This document shows positions 8,692 to 17,854 of a stretch of 64,000 nucleotides of DNA, piece by piece. Where the stretch lies: positions 1-64,000 of the forward strand of contig NZ_FXTS01000009.1 in NCBI RefSeq assembly GCF_900182785.1. Direction: 5' to 3'. The DNA comes from Oceanospirillum linum. Its GTDB lineage: Bacteria > Pseudomonadota > Gammaproteobacteria > Pseudomonadales > Halomonadaceae. Position 1 is the first letter of the stretch; each line of letters begins with the position of its first letter. The notes below the pieces were generated by a model. It was not told the origin of the DNA. It did no database searches and saw only the letters and a list, made by a program, of their open reading frames with translations. A program made the position numbers and the translations under genes.

Positions 8692-11600
8692 ATGAAATTC
8701 AACGAAGATTCCCGAGTCAAAATCCCTGCCATACTGCACCTGATGCGTTTAGGTTATCAGTACCTATCACTAAAAGATCAAAGCTGGGATCTCGACACCA
8801 ATATCTTCCCCGCCATATTCAAAGCCGCTATTGGAAAAATCAACCCAGGTATTGAAGCTGCAGAAGCCGGTCGTTTGCTGGAAGATGTCAAACTGCTGCT
8901 TGATAACGAAGACTTAGGCAAAGCCTTCTTTGAGCGCCTGTCAGAACGTTCAAATACCAAGCTGATCGACTTTGAGAGTTTCAATAACAATACGTTCCAT
9001 GTTGTCACAGAGCTAACGTGTCAGAATGGCGATGAAGAGTTCCGCCCGGATATTACGCTGCTTATCAATGGTATGCCGCTGGTATTTATTGAGGTGAAAA
9101 AGCCGAATAATCGTGAAGGTATTCTCGCCGAGCGCGACCGCATCAATAAACGCTTTCAAAACCCTAAATTTAAGCGCTTTGCTAACATCACCCAGTTTAT
9201 GATTTTCTCCAATAACATGGAGTACGACGATGGTGACCCAGAACCCGTACAAGGCGCTTTTTATACCAGTAGTTCTTATCATAAGCCTGTCTTTAACTAT
9301 TTCCGCGAAGAAGAGATCCTAAACTTAACCGCCTTGCTGAAGCCGGTATCGGATGACGACGAGCTAAAAGTTTTAAAAGACAGCAATCTGGAAGTGATCC
9401 GCAGTAACCCAGAGTTCCAGATCAACAAGCAGCCTGAGCGCCCAACCAACCGTATTTGTACCTCTTTACTCAGTCGTGAGCGCTTAGCCTTTATTTTGCG
9501 TTACGCCTTGGCCTATGTGTCGGAATCTGACGGGCTACAAAAGCACATCATGCGTTACCCACAGTTATTTGCTACCAAAGCTATTGAGCAAAAGCTTAGC
9601 GAAGGCGTGAAAAAAGGGATTATTTGGCACACACAGGGCAGTGGTAAAACCGCACTGACGTTTTACAACGTGCGCTTTTTAACCGACTACTTCCAACAGC
9701 AGCACGTCATCCCTAAGTTTTACTTTATCGTTGACCGCCTAGACCTACTGCAACAAGCGCAGCGCGAATTTACCGCCCGTGGCTTAACCGTACACACCAT
9801 CAACTCACGGGATGCTTTTACCCGTGACATCAAAGCCACGCAGGTGATACACAACCATTCTGGCAAGCCAGAAATCACCGTGGTGAATATTCAAAAGTTT
9901 AAAGATGACCCAGATGTAGTCAGTACTAAAGACTACAATGTCGCGATCCAGCGCGTGTATTTTTTAGACGAAGTTCATCGCAGCTATAATCCCAAAGGCA
10001 GTTTTTTAGCTAACCTTAGCCAGTCAGACAGCAACGCCATCAAAATTGGTCTAACTGGCACGCCGCTATTGGGGGATGACTACAACTCACGCGCCTTGTT
10101 TGGTGACTATATTCACAAGTACTACTACAACGCGTCTATTGCCGACGGTTATACCTTGCGGCTTATCCGCGAAGAAATCAGCATCCAATACAAAATTGAG
10201 CTGCAAAAAGCCCTTGAAGAAGCCGAAGTCAAAATGGGCGATGTCGACCGCAAGCTCATTTATGCCCACCCAAGTTTTGTTGAGCCAATGCTGACCTACA
10301 TCGTAAACGATTTTGAAAAAAGCCGTGGCACATTAAACGATACAACCATTGGTGGCATGGTCATTTGCGACAGCTCAGAGCAAGCCAAGCAGATGTTTGA
10401 AATTTTCAACGGTGTTTATGCTCAACACATTAGCTCTCCTTATGAGCTGAAGGATTCCGCACAAGCACTTATTAAGGCAGCAAAACCTGACAGCTACGCA
10501 GCGAAAGCGAAGCAGGACAACAAAGTAAAAAGTGCCGCCTTGATTCTTCACGACATCGGCACCAAGGAAGACCGTAAAAACTGGGTCGAAAACTTCAAGG
10601 CCGGAAAAATCGACTTTTTGTTTGTCTATAACATGCTGCTCACCGGCTTTGATGCCAAACGGCTGAAAAAGCTCTACTTGGGTCGAGTGATCCGTAAGCA
10701 CAATCTGTTGCAGGCACTGACACGGGTTAACCGCACCTATAAGGACTTCCGCTACGGCTATGTGGTGGATTTTGCCGATATTCGTAAAGAGTTTGATGCC
10801 ACTAACAAAGCCTATTTCGACGAACTACAGTCGGAGTTGGGCGATGAGATGGAGCATTACTCGCACCTGTTTAAATCTCAGGAAGAGATCAAACAAGAAA
10901 TAGAGCACATCAAAGACGTACTCTTCCGTTTTGATACCGACAATATGGAAGAGTTCTGTAACCAGATCAGTCAAATACAAGACCGCGATACCGTACTGGC
11001 GCTAAAAAAAGCCTTAGCCGATGCCCGTAGTTTGTATAACCTTATTCGTTTGCAGGGCGAGTATGACTTTCTCGATGAGCTGGATTTTGCCAAGCTCAAT
11101 GTGCTGTATCGTGAAACCAGCAATCACCTGGATTTGCTTAACCTTAAAAACGACTTAGAAACCGGCCAAGATACCAGTAACCTGCTCAACCGAGCCTTAG
11201 AAGACGTGATCTTCAAGTTTGTAAAAATCGGGGAGGAAGAGCTGGTATTGGCCGACAAGCTTAAAAACACCCTGCGCCAAACCCGCGAAGCACTGGCCAG
11301 CAATTTTGACCAGCAAGACCCACAGTTTATCAGCTTAAAAGAAGAGCTAGAGCGCTTGTTTAAGAAGAAAAATCTCAGCGAAGTTACCCAAGACGAAATG
11401 GTTGCCAACATTGACGCGCTGAATAAAATTCACGACCGTGTGAAAGAGCTGAACCGCCAAAATAACCAGTTAAGGCAAAAGTACCTTGGCGATGCCAAAT
11501 ACACCCGTATTCACAAACGCCTGCAAGAACGCCAGCAAAGTCAAAGTGATATCAGTGAGTCAGAGCGTAAAATCTTTGCAGCCTTAGCAGGTGTAAAACA

Positions 11601-11802
11601 AGATGCCGACGAGCAAGTGCTCAACAACAGCCAGGTGCTGGATAACGAAAGCTACTTTGAGCGGCAAATGATGCCACTGGTGATTGGCCGCTTTAAGAAA
11701 GAACAGCAAATCAAACTCAACGCCGACGCATCACGCTACATTAATCACCTCGTCGTCGCGGAGTATTTAAAAGAATTTAATACTGGCAGCCAAGCGTGGT
11801 AA
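8692..11802 (+). CDS. hsdR: type I restriction enzyme endonuclease/translocase subunit R
   Basis: 1036 residues from ATG 8692, which has AAGGA six bases upstream; an earlier TTG at 8638 is less likely. The N-terminal PD-(D/E)XK nuclease is visible as PDITLLINGMPLVFIEVKKP. The superfamily 2 motor follows with Walker A TQGSGKTALTFY, motif II FLDEVHRSY, motif III GLTGTPLL, and a second RecA domain (LLTGFDAKRLKKLYL, QALTRVNRTYK). The long helical C-terminal part would contact the methyltransferase. It cleaves unmodified DNA after ATP-driven translocation in complex with HsdM and HsdS. It begins the hsdR-hsdM-hsdS gene run. Confidence 0.95.
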   Translation: MKFNEDSRVKIPAILHLMRLGYQYLSLKDQSWDLDTNIFPAIFKAAIGKINPGIEAAEAGRLLEDVKLLLDNEDLGKAFFERLSERSNTKLIDFESFNNNTFHVVTELTCQNGDEEFRPDITLLINGMPLVFIEVKKPNNREGILAERDRINKRFQNPKFKRFANITQFMIFSNNMEYDDGDPEPVQGAFYTSSSYHKPVFNYFREEEILNLTALLKPVSDDDELKVLKDSNLEVIRSNPEFQINKQPERPTNRICTSLLSRERLAFILRYALAYVSESDGLQKHIMRYPQLFATKAIEQKLSEGVKKGIIWHTQGSGKTALTFYNVRFLTDYFQQQHVIPKFYFIVDRLDLLQQAQREFTARGLTVHTINSRDAFTRDIKATQVIHNHSGKPEITVVNIQKFKDDPDVVSTKDYNVAIQRVYFLDEVHRSYNPKGSFLANLSQSDSNAIKIGLTGTPLLGDDYNSRALFGDYIHKYYYNASIADGYTLRLIREEISIQYKIELQKALEEAEVKMGDVDRKLIYAHPSFVEPMLTYIVNDFEKSRGTLNDTTIGGMVICDSSEQAKQMFEIFNGVYAQHISSPYELKDSAQALIKAAKPDSYAAKAKQDNKVKSAALILHDIGTKEDRKNWVENFKAGKIDFLFVYNMLLTGFDAKRLKKLYLGRVIRKHNLLQALTRVNRTYKDFRYGYVVDFADIRKEFDATNKAYFDELQSELGDEMEHYSHLFKSQEEIKQEIEHIKDVLFRFDTDNMEEFCNQISQIQDRDTVLALKKALADARSLYNLIRLQGEYDFLDELDFAKLNVLYRETSNHLDLLNLKNDLETGQDTSNLLNRALEDVIFKFVKIGEEELVLADKLKNTLRQTREALASNFDQQDPQFISLKEELERLFKKKNLSEVTQDEMVANIDALNKIHDRVKELNRQNNQLRQKYLGDAKYTRIHKRLQERQQSQSDISESERKIFAALAGVKQDADEQVLNNSQVLDNESYFERQMMPLVIGRFKKEQQIKLNADASRYINHLVVAEYLKEFNTGSQAW

Positions 11803-11836
11803 TGCGAGTAAAACTGATTAGGAAGTAAAAAACCAA

Positions 11837-13468
11837 ATGGTTGAATTAGAATTTCAGCAAAAAACCAAAGCCTTAATTGATAGCTTAAAAAGCATCTGTG
11901 CCAACTATGGGCTAGGTAATGACGGAAATGAATTTAAAATCATTACCCAAACCTTTTTGTATAAGTTTTTAAACGACAAGTTTGCCTTTGAAGCTAAAAA
12001 AATCGACGACACCATCGCTAAGGCTGATAAGTGGGAAGAAGCGCTGGCAGCCATGTCAGAAGACGACCTCGACATGCTGCAACTGCAAATGGGCGGCGAT
12101 ACCGCAAGGCTAAACCCGCAGCACTTTATCAGCTATCTGTTTAGCCAACAAAACGCACCGGACTTTGCCAAGTTATTTGACGATACCTTAATCGACATTG
12201 CCATTACTAATAACGATGTTTTCGCGGTAAAAACTGATGGCGGTGCAAAAGTGGTGCTGTTCGACCGTATTAGCCAATACATTGCTGACGACTCAAAACG
12301 TGATGCCTTCTGCCGCGCCATTATCAATAAACTGGTCGAGTTCAGCTTTGAGCGAATTTTTACCCAAAAATTCGACTTCTACGCCACCATCTTTGAATAC
12401 CTGATCAAAGACTACAACAGCAACTCCGGCGGCAAATACGCCGAGTACTTCACTCCCCATGCCGTAGCACGCATTATGGCGGAAATTCTGGTGCCAACAG
12501 AGCAACGCGGCACCGTGCGTAATGTCGCCTGTTACGACCCATCGGCAGGTTCAGGTACGCTATTAATGAACGTTGCCCACGCCATTGGTGAAAACCGCTG
12601 TAGCATTTACACCCAAGATATTTCACAAAAATCCTCTAACCTGCTGCGGTTAAACCTGATCTTAAATAACTTGGTGCACTCAATCCCGAATGTGATCCAA
12701 GGTAATACCGTGCTTCATCCTTACCATAAAGATGGCAAAGAGCTAAAACGCTTTGATTACATTGTTTCCAACCCGCCGTTTAAGCTGGATTTTAGCGACT
12801 TTAGAGATGAGCTCGACAGCAAAGAAAATAAAGAACGCTTTTTTGCCGGTATTCCTAAAGCACCCGCGAAAGCAAAAGATAAAATGGCCATTTATCAGTT
12901 GTTTTTACAACATATCATTGCCTCACTTAAACCCAACGGCAAAGCAGCTGTCGTGGTACCAACGGGGTTTATTACCGCACAATCGGGTATTGATAAAAAA
13001 ATCCGTGAGCATTTGGTAAAAAACAAAATGCTGGCGGGTGTGGTGTCTATGCCATCCAATATTTTTGCCACCACCGGCACTAACGTGTCCATCCTATTTA
13101 TCGATGACAGCAATAAAGACAAGGTGGTGCTGCTCGACGCCTCGAACTTGGGAGAGAAAATTAAAGACGGAAAAAACCAGAAAACCGTGCTCACCGCTAA
13201 AGAAGAGCAGCACATTATCGACACCTTTAATGCCAAAGAGGCGGTTGAGGATTTTTCAGTTGTTGTTGATTACAACGAGATCGAAGCTAAGAACTACTCG
13301 CTCAGCGCGGGTCAGTATTTCGATGTCAAAATAGAGTATGTGGATATTACCCCTGAAGAATTTGCCGAAAAAATGCAGAGTTTTTCCAGCAATCTGGAAC
13401 GTCTGTTTTCCCAGTCTCGTGAACTGGAAACTGAGATCAAAAAGCAGTTGGGGGGGCTTAAAATATGA
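11837..13468 (+). CDS. hsdM: type I restriction-modification DNA methyltransferase subunit M
   Basis: 543 residues. An N-terminal helical domain (LIDSLKSICANYGLG) is followed by a gamma-class N6-adenine methyltransferase domain with AdoMet motif I DPSAGSGTLLMN (near residue 235) and catalytic motif IV SNPPF (near 312). It methylates adenine in the target recognised by HsdS, protecting host DNA, and is also needed for restriction. It lies 34 bp after hsdR and overlaps hsdS by 4 bp (ATGA), indicating translational coupling. Confidence 0.96.
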   Translation: MVELEFQQKTKALIDSLKSICANYGLGNDGNEFKIITQTFLYKFLNDKFAFEAKKIDDTIAKADKWEEALAAMSEDDLDMLQLQMGGDTARLNPQHFISYLFSQQNAPDFAKLFDDTLIDIAITNNDVFAVKTDGGAKVVLFDRISQYIADDSKRDAFCRAIINKLVEFSFERIFTQKFDFYATIFEYLIKDYNSNSGGKYAEYFTPHAVARIMAEILVPTEQRGTVRNVACYDPSAGSGTLLMNVAHAIGENRCSIYTQDISQKSSNLLRLNLILNNLVHSIPNVIQGNTVLHPYHKDGKELKRFDYIVSNPPFKLDFSDFRDELDSKENKERFFAGIPKAPAKAKDKMAIYQLFLQHIIASLKPNGKAAVVVPTGFITAQSGIDKKIREHLVKNKMLAGVVSMPSNIFATTGTNVSILFIDDSNKDKVVLLDASNLGEKIKDGKNQKTVLTAKEEQHIIDTFNAKEAVEDFSVVVDYNEIEAKNYSLSAGQYFDVKIEYVDITPEEFAEKMQSFSSNLERLFSQSRELETEIKKQLGGLKI

Positions 13469-14739
13469 ATAATTTTAATCCGGTTCAATTGAACAAAATA
13501 GCTGATTTTAACCCATCTGAATCGTTGCCAGTTGGAAATATTGCAAAGAAAGTTCCTATGAACATGCTCAAAGAGTTTCAGAGGAAAATTTCTGGTTATG
13601 AGCTGGCAGAGTACAAATCTGGCCCTAAGTTTCGAAATAACGACACGTTGGTGGCCAAGATAACACCTTGTTTAGAAAATGGAAAAACAGCATACGTTGA
13701 CATCTTATCTGATGGTGAAGTGGCATTTGGCTCGTCCGAGTATATTGTGCTTCGAGCTAAAGAAAAAACATTTCCAGAGTTTCTTTACTACCTGGCTATA
13801 AGCCCTGCATTTAGAGCGCGGGCGATAAGCTGCATGGAAGGAACATCTGGAAGGAAAAGAGTTAATGAAGGAGTCCTTAAATTATATGAGCTGCCTATCC
13901 CTTGTTTCGAGAAACAGATAAAAATCGCAAATGTATTATCTGCTTTGGACAAAAAAATCGAACTCAATAACCGCATCAATACCGAGCTCGAAGCCATGGC
14001 CAAAACCCTGTACGACTACTGGTTTGTACAGTTCGACTTCCCCATCAGCAAAGAACAAGCCGCCACCATGGGCAAACCCGAACTGGAAGGCAAGCCCTAT
14101 AAAACCTCCGGCGGCAAAATGGTCTACAACCCAACCCTAAAGCGGGAAATACCGGAGGGGTGGGAAGCGAGAAATGTACTATCTATTGCGGATCTTCTCG
14201 GTGGAGGGACGCCTACAAAAACAAAACCTGAATATTGGAATGGAACAATCCCTTTTTTCACACCGAGCGACTCAGACAAAAATATCTTTTCGGTAGCGAC
14301 AGAAGATTATATTACAGATGAAGGCTTAAAAAAGAGCAGCACCCGACTATTCGAACGACACACCGTGTTTATAACGGCAAGAGGATCTGTAGGGCGGTTG
14401 GCGCTCAATGCCGTGCCGATGGCTATGAATCAATCATGTTACGCTTTGAAAGCAAGGGAAGGAGTCAGCTATACTTTTCTGTTTTTCTTGACCAAGGAAC
14501 TTATCCACCACCTTGAAGTTAAAGCCAGTGGCTCTGTATTCAATTCGATCGTATCCAATGACATTGAATTCACTAATCTTGCGCTACCAAAAGAGCGTTT
14601 ATTAATTGATAAATTTGCTGCTATAGCAGAGCCTGCCTTCGAAAAAATTGAAGCAGCAACTAAAGAGAGTAAACAGCTTTCTGCGCTTAGAGACTGGCTT
14701 CTCCCCATGTTAATGAACGGCCAGGTAACCGTATCATGA
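13465..14739 (+). CDS. hsdS: type I restriction-modification specificity subunit S
   Basis: 424 residues with the usual two-fold architecture: target-recognition domain 1 (about 1-155), a central conserved coiled coil (KKIELNNRINTELEAMAK, then LYDYWFVQFDFP), target-recognition domain 2 (about 225-385) and a C-terminal conserved region (LSALRDWLLPMLMNGQV). The two recognition domains determine a bipartite DNA target, which cannot be deduced by eye. It overlaps hsdM by 4 bp at its start and the next gene (kwaA-like) by 4 bp at its end, an unusually tight link between two defence systems. Confidence 0.95.
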   Translation: MNNFNPVQLNKIADFNPSESLPVGNIAKKVPMNMLKEFQRKISGYELAEYKSGPKFRNNDTLVAKITPCLENGKTAYVDILSDGEVAFGSSEYIVLRAKEKTFPEFLYYLAISPAFRARAISCMEGTSGRKRVNEGVLKLYELPIPCFEKQIKIANVLSALDKKIELNNRINTELEAMAKTLYDYWFVQFDFPISKEQAATMGKPELEGKPYKTSGGKMVYNPTLKREIPEGWEARNVLSIADLLGGGTPTKTKPEYWNGTIPFFTPSDSDKNIFSVATEDYITDEGLKKSSTRLFERHTVFITARGSVGRLALNAVPMAMNQSCYALKAREGVSYTFLFFLTKELIHHLEVKASGSVFNSIVSNDIEFTNLALPKERLLIDKFAAIAEPAFEKIEAATKESKQLSALRDWLLPMLMNGQVTVS

Positions 14740-15293
14740 TCAATACTGCGTTTCGGGTTTTGCTTACGTTCAATGCCACATCGCTGTTGGTGATTATCTT
14801 TTTGGTGCAAAAAGGAATCACAGTGAGCCATTTTGTAAGTGGTATGGATTATTTAGATTGGACAGCAGCCCTTCCGAACGCAGTATCGTATTTGTTTTAT
14901 TTAGCTATTCCGATTCTATCCACGGGCTTGAGTATTTGGCTAAGTAAATATTTAGGTAAAGACGAGTTTAAAGCGGGTGAAGTCGCCAGTATTGAACATG
15001 CCAACAACAGTTTTCTACCCAGTTATTTGGGCTACTTTTTTGTGGCGTTGAGCATTAATAACTGCGAGACCTTGTGGTTTGTCTATGGGGTGTTGTTCGT
15101 ATTCACCTTTCTTTCGCAGGCACTCTACTTTAATCCACTGTTTTTGTTGTTTGGTTATGAGTTTTACAACATCACCACCAAAAACGGCACTGAAATTTTT
15201 CTGATTAGTAAAGAGCGCTATAAAAAGCCTGATGATATTCAAATACCCTTGGCGTACCGCATTAACAATTACACCTTTATCGAGCGAGAATAG
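14736..15293 (+). CDS. kwaA: probable Kiwa anti-phage protein KwaA (membrane protein)
   Basis: 185 residues with four hydrophobic segments (about 5-25, 48-70, 95-113, 115-135) and a soluble C-terminal tail containing NPLFLLFGYEFYNITTKNG and FLISKERYK. Size, four-helix topology and the immediately following DUF4868-like gene match KwaA, the inner-membrane sensor of the two-gene Kiwa system. It overlaps hsdS by 4 bp (ATGA) and touches the kwaB-like gene, so all appear to be read from one transcript with hsdRMS. The identification rests on architecture and recalled family features, not a database match. Confidence 0.65.
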   Translation: MINTAFRVLLTFNATSLLVIIFLVQKGITVSHFVSGMDYLDWTAALPNAVSYLFYLAIPILSTGLSIWLSKYLGKDEFKAGEVASIEHANNSFLPSYLGYFFVALSINNCETLWFVYGVLFVFTFLSQALYFNPLFLLFGYEFYNITTKNGTEIFLISKERYKKPDDIQIPLAYRINNYTFIERE

Positions 15294-15295
15294 TG

Positions 15296-16129
15296 ATGGA
15301 CCATATACTGGCACACATAAAAACAAGAGCAAAAAAACGTATTTTCAAATTGGTTTCTGATCAATCTCTATTTGATACAGTCAAAGTCGATTTAGAAGCC
15401 TGTGTTCCATACAACCCTGACCATAACCTCGATGAAGACTCATGGTTCAAAATTGAAGGCTTTAGCAACCAAGCGTTCTGTATTGACCTTTTGAAGAAGG
15501 TATACAACTCAAAAGATTACGATGATTTAACCAAAGAAAACTTTTCAAAAATTGCCTATTTATTCTCTGTTCAAGGTGATGATTTTTATTTCCAAAAAAT
15601 TACCCCAAGCCTGTTTGTTAAGCGAAAAACATTGGTGTTTGGCGAAGCGGCAACCCTTGAACAAAGCCAAACCCGTTTGGTGATAAACGCTTTGCCTGAT
15701 GCTGTGTATTTTAAAGGCTCAGATACCCTGGTATTTAGAAATCTGGCAACGATATCAAGCATTTTTAAAGGCATTGATGAACTGTACAAAGAAGCGACTA
15801 AAGAGGAAGTTGAGCAGTTTTTGGGTGAGTCATTTATAGAGCTGAGTAACGACTACGATGTTGAAAAAGTTTCAAAACCTAACCGAAAGCGTATTGGTCT
15901 TGCCATGAAAACCCTTGAAGGGATGTCAGCAGATGACAAAACCAATATGCTTGAATATATAGAAGGTTACTGCGAGCAGAAGCTGAATTTCGATAAACAG
16001 AATCAAAAGTTTGAAATATCAACGGATGAAGAATTGAAGCTATTAGTTTATGGTATTGAACAGCGCTTTTACACAACTCAATTTGGCCAAGAGAAACGCT
16101 TGGCTAATTCTGTTGTTGCAATGAGCTGA
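15296..16129 (+). CDS. kwaB: probable Kiwa anti-phage effector KwaB (DUF4868-like)
   Basis: 277 residues from ATG 15296 (a GTG one codon earlier overlaps the kwaA stop). It is soluble, with a beta-rich middle (DDFYFQKITPSLFVKRK, LVINALPDAVYFKGSDTLVF) followed by helices and an acidic/lysine-rich end, consistent with DUF4868, the domain of the DNA-binding Kiwa effector KwaB. Neighbouring the four-helix KwaA-like protein supports this. It is a little shorter than the roughly 315 residues I recall for the characterised protein, so it may be a divergent branch. Confidence 0.62.
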   Translation: MDHILAHIKTRAKKRIFKLVSDQSLFDTVKVDLEACVPYNPDHNLDEDSWFKIEGFSNQAFCIDLLKKVYNSKDYDDLTKENFSKIAYLFSVQGDDFYFQKITPSLFVKRKTLVFGEAATLEQSQTRLVINALPDAVYFKGSDTLVFRNLATISSIFKGIDELYKEATKEEVEQFLGESFIELSNDYDVEKVSKPNRKRIGLAMKTLEGMSADDKTNMLEYIEGYCEQKLNFDKQNQKFEISTDEELKLLVYGIEQRFYTTQFGQEKRLANSVVAMS

Positions 16130-16164
16130 TTACTTCGTAACTAGTTGAATAATAGGAGAGAAAA

Positions 16165-16635
16165 ATGAATAGGGAATATTTACAGTCAATATATGATTCT
16201 AGCGAGGCGGTACAGGCAATTTGCGATCAAATGGCAAGTCGTGAGAGAAATCAGAATGAAACTCTGTTGCATCGCATGATCTACCATTTGGAATGTGATG
16301 GTTATGATTTTAAAAAATCAGAAGTAATTGCAGCATTTAGGTCGCTTGAATCTGCCGAGTGTGGCAAATATGTCGAAGGCCGCCGAGGCTGGAAATCACG
16401 TTTCGTATGGGCTGTTAAAAGCTCCAAGATTGCAGAGGTTGCCAGTGGTGAGGCAGATGAGGACGATATTGCTGATGAGCCTGACATCGATGCTAATGAA
16501 ATGATTGAGCATTCGTATGTTTTGCGTCCTGATCTAACAGTAACACTGGAGCTACCTTCAGATCTGACCAAGTCGGAAGCTTATCGGTTGTCTCAATTTG
16601 TTGATTCTCTATCTTTTGACAGTGACAGTTTCTAA
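16165..16635 (+). CDS. unknown acidic protein at the end of the hsd-kwa operon
   Basis: 156 residues, ATG 16165 behind a good AGGAGA site, 35 bp after the kwaB-like gene. The N-terminal half is helical and rich in charged residues (ETLLHRMIYHLECDGYDFK). An acidic linker (EADEDDIADEPDIDANE) joins it to a compact C-terminal module, YVLRPDLTVTLELPSDLTK followed by SEAYRLSQFVDSL, which has the look of a small conserved protein-binding domain. I do not recognise the whole protein. As last gene of the defence run it could be a third component or regulator of either system. Confidence 0.75.
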   Translation: MNREYLQSIYDSSEAVQAICDQMASRERNQNETLLHRMIYHLECDGYDFKKSEVIAAFRSLESAECGKYVEGRRGWKSRFVWAVKSSKIAEVASGEADEDDIADEPDIDANEMIEHSYVLRPDLTVTLELPSDLTKSEAYRLSQFVDSLSFDSDSF

Positions 16636-16903
16636 ACTATCTATTCTTCCCAGACAACCCAGCACCCCCACTCCAAATTCTAGTGTAGGAAAAAGTGTAA
16701 ACGAATCGCTTTTTCCTGCATAAATTCTTATAAATCAGTCATCTAAAAATGATGCATCATGGTTATTTTAAGATAATTCGGTGCGAGTTAACTGAATTGG
16801 TATGGAATACCAGTCTTGCAGATTGGTGGGGATGGTGGTGGGGATGAGATCAAATTTTGAGTTTTTAGGAATGTTTAAAATCACGTAACTCTTTGATTTT
16901 AAA
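16636..16903. other. island right flank with integrase arm-like repeats
   Basis: 268 bp without a gene. It contains two exact 10-bp direct repeats GGTGGGGATG at 16825-16834 and 16837-16846 (period 12 bp), 58-79 bp from the 3' end of tRNA-Arg. Tandem short repeats in this position resemble tyrosine-integrase arm-type sites of an attL/attR. Confidence 0.45.
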
Positions 16904-16980
16904 TGGCCCGCTCGGCGCGATTCGAACGCGCGACCACCGCCTTCGGAGGGCGGTACTCTATCCAGCTGAGCTACGAGCGG
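16904..16980 (-). tRNA. tRNA-Arg (anticodon CCG)
   Basis: 77 nt including encoded CCA. The acceptor stem is CCGCTCG/CGAGCGG with discriminator G and 3' CCA; the D-arm has AGCTCAGCTGGATAGAG; the anticodon loop is CTCCGAA (anticodon CCG) on stem CCGCC/GGCGG; the T-loop is TTCGAAT. The 3' end points at the defence island to the left, the usual orientation for a genomic-island insertion site. Confidence 0.96.
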
Positions 16981-17295
16981 GCAGTGCGGTGTATTTTATG
17001 GAGTTATTGATCCGATGTCTACTGCGAACCCCCTGTGAGATCAAAACAGTTTTACTGAAAGCGCTTTAAAATCAAGATCTAAACGGGTAACGGTTGATGC
17101 AGGCTTAGGACTTGGTGCTATTGCGGGGTAGGTTTTCCCGCGGATTAGCTGATGCTTAGCGGGCTATACGCCTTGTTGGCTATTTCCGCTAAGACTAATT
17201 GCCGCTATACTTCCGTTTTTTAGGGTTAATAGAATACACACCGAAAAAAAAGCAAATCTTGTTTTTTGACGGATCAGTGATTAGAGGTGGTGAGA
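16981..17295. other. intergenic region before cytochrome c5
   Basis: 315 bp, no gene recognised. It separates divergent tRNA-Arg from the cytochrome gene, and the ribosome site AGAGG ends at 17287. No clear promoter was identified by eye. Confidence 0.5.
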
Positions 17296-17721
17296 GTGAA
17301 ACGCAGCGGAATTATCGCGGGTGTTATGGGCGTGCTGGCTGGCGCGGTTCTGAGCACATCAGTACAAGCGGCAGCAATGTCTAAAGAAGCGATTGCAGAG
17401 CGTCTGGCACCGGTGGGTGATGTTTGCCTGCAGGGTCAGGATTGTGGTGGTGCAGCTCCTGCTCCGGCAGCAGGCGGTGGCAAATCACCTGAAGATCTGT
17501 ATGGCACGGTTTGTTCTGCGTGTCACAATACTGGCGCAGCAGGTGCTCCGAAGAAAGGTGATGCAGGTGCATGGGCTCCTCGTATCAGTAAAGGTATGGA
17601 TACTTTGTATAACCATGCTCTGAATGGCTTCAATGCGATGCCTGCTAAGGGCGGTAACCCGACCTTGAGCGACGACGAAGTGAAAGCTATCGTTGATTAC
17701 ATTGTAGAAAGCAGTAAGTAA
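17296..17721 (+). CDS. periplasmic c5-type cytochrome c
   Basis: About 141 residues. There are GTG codons at 17287, 17290 and 17296; the last is best spaced from AGAGG. The N-terminal signal peptide (KRSGIIAGVMGVLAGAVL, cleaved near VQA-AAM) is followed by an Ala/Pro/Gly linker and a single class I haem domain with CSACH haem attachment and a Met ligand in NAMPAKGG. It is typical of small periplasmic electron carriers that feed terminal oxidases. Monocistronic, followed by a strong terminator. Confidence 0.9.
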   Translation: MKRSGIIAGVMGVLAGAVLSTSVQAAAMSKEAIAERLAPVGDVCLQGQDCGGAAPAPAAGGGKSPEDLYGTVCSACHNTGAAGAPKKGDAGAWAPRISKGMDTLYNHALNGFNAMPAKGGNPTLSDDEVKAIVDYIVESSK

Positions 17722-17750
17722 GCCTTTTCCTTACAGTCTGTTAGCTACTA

Positions 17751-17792
17751 AAAAACGGCGCTGCTTAACCTGAAAGCAGCGCCGTTTTTTTA
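17751..17792 (+). terminator. intrinsic terminator after cytochrome c5
   Basis: Stem ACGGCGCTGC / GCAGCGCCGT with a short loop, preceded by A-run and followed by T7. It is symmetric enough to work in both directions. Confidence 0.9.
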
Positions 17793-17854
17793 TAGCTTTA
17801 TGTATGACCTGTATCTTCAGTGGCTATCGTGGTTATTGGATGGAAACCGTCATG

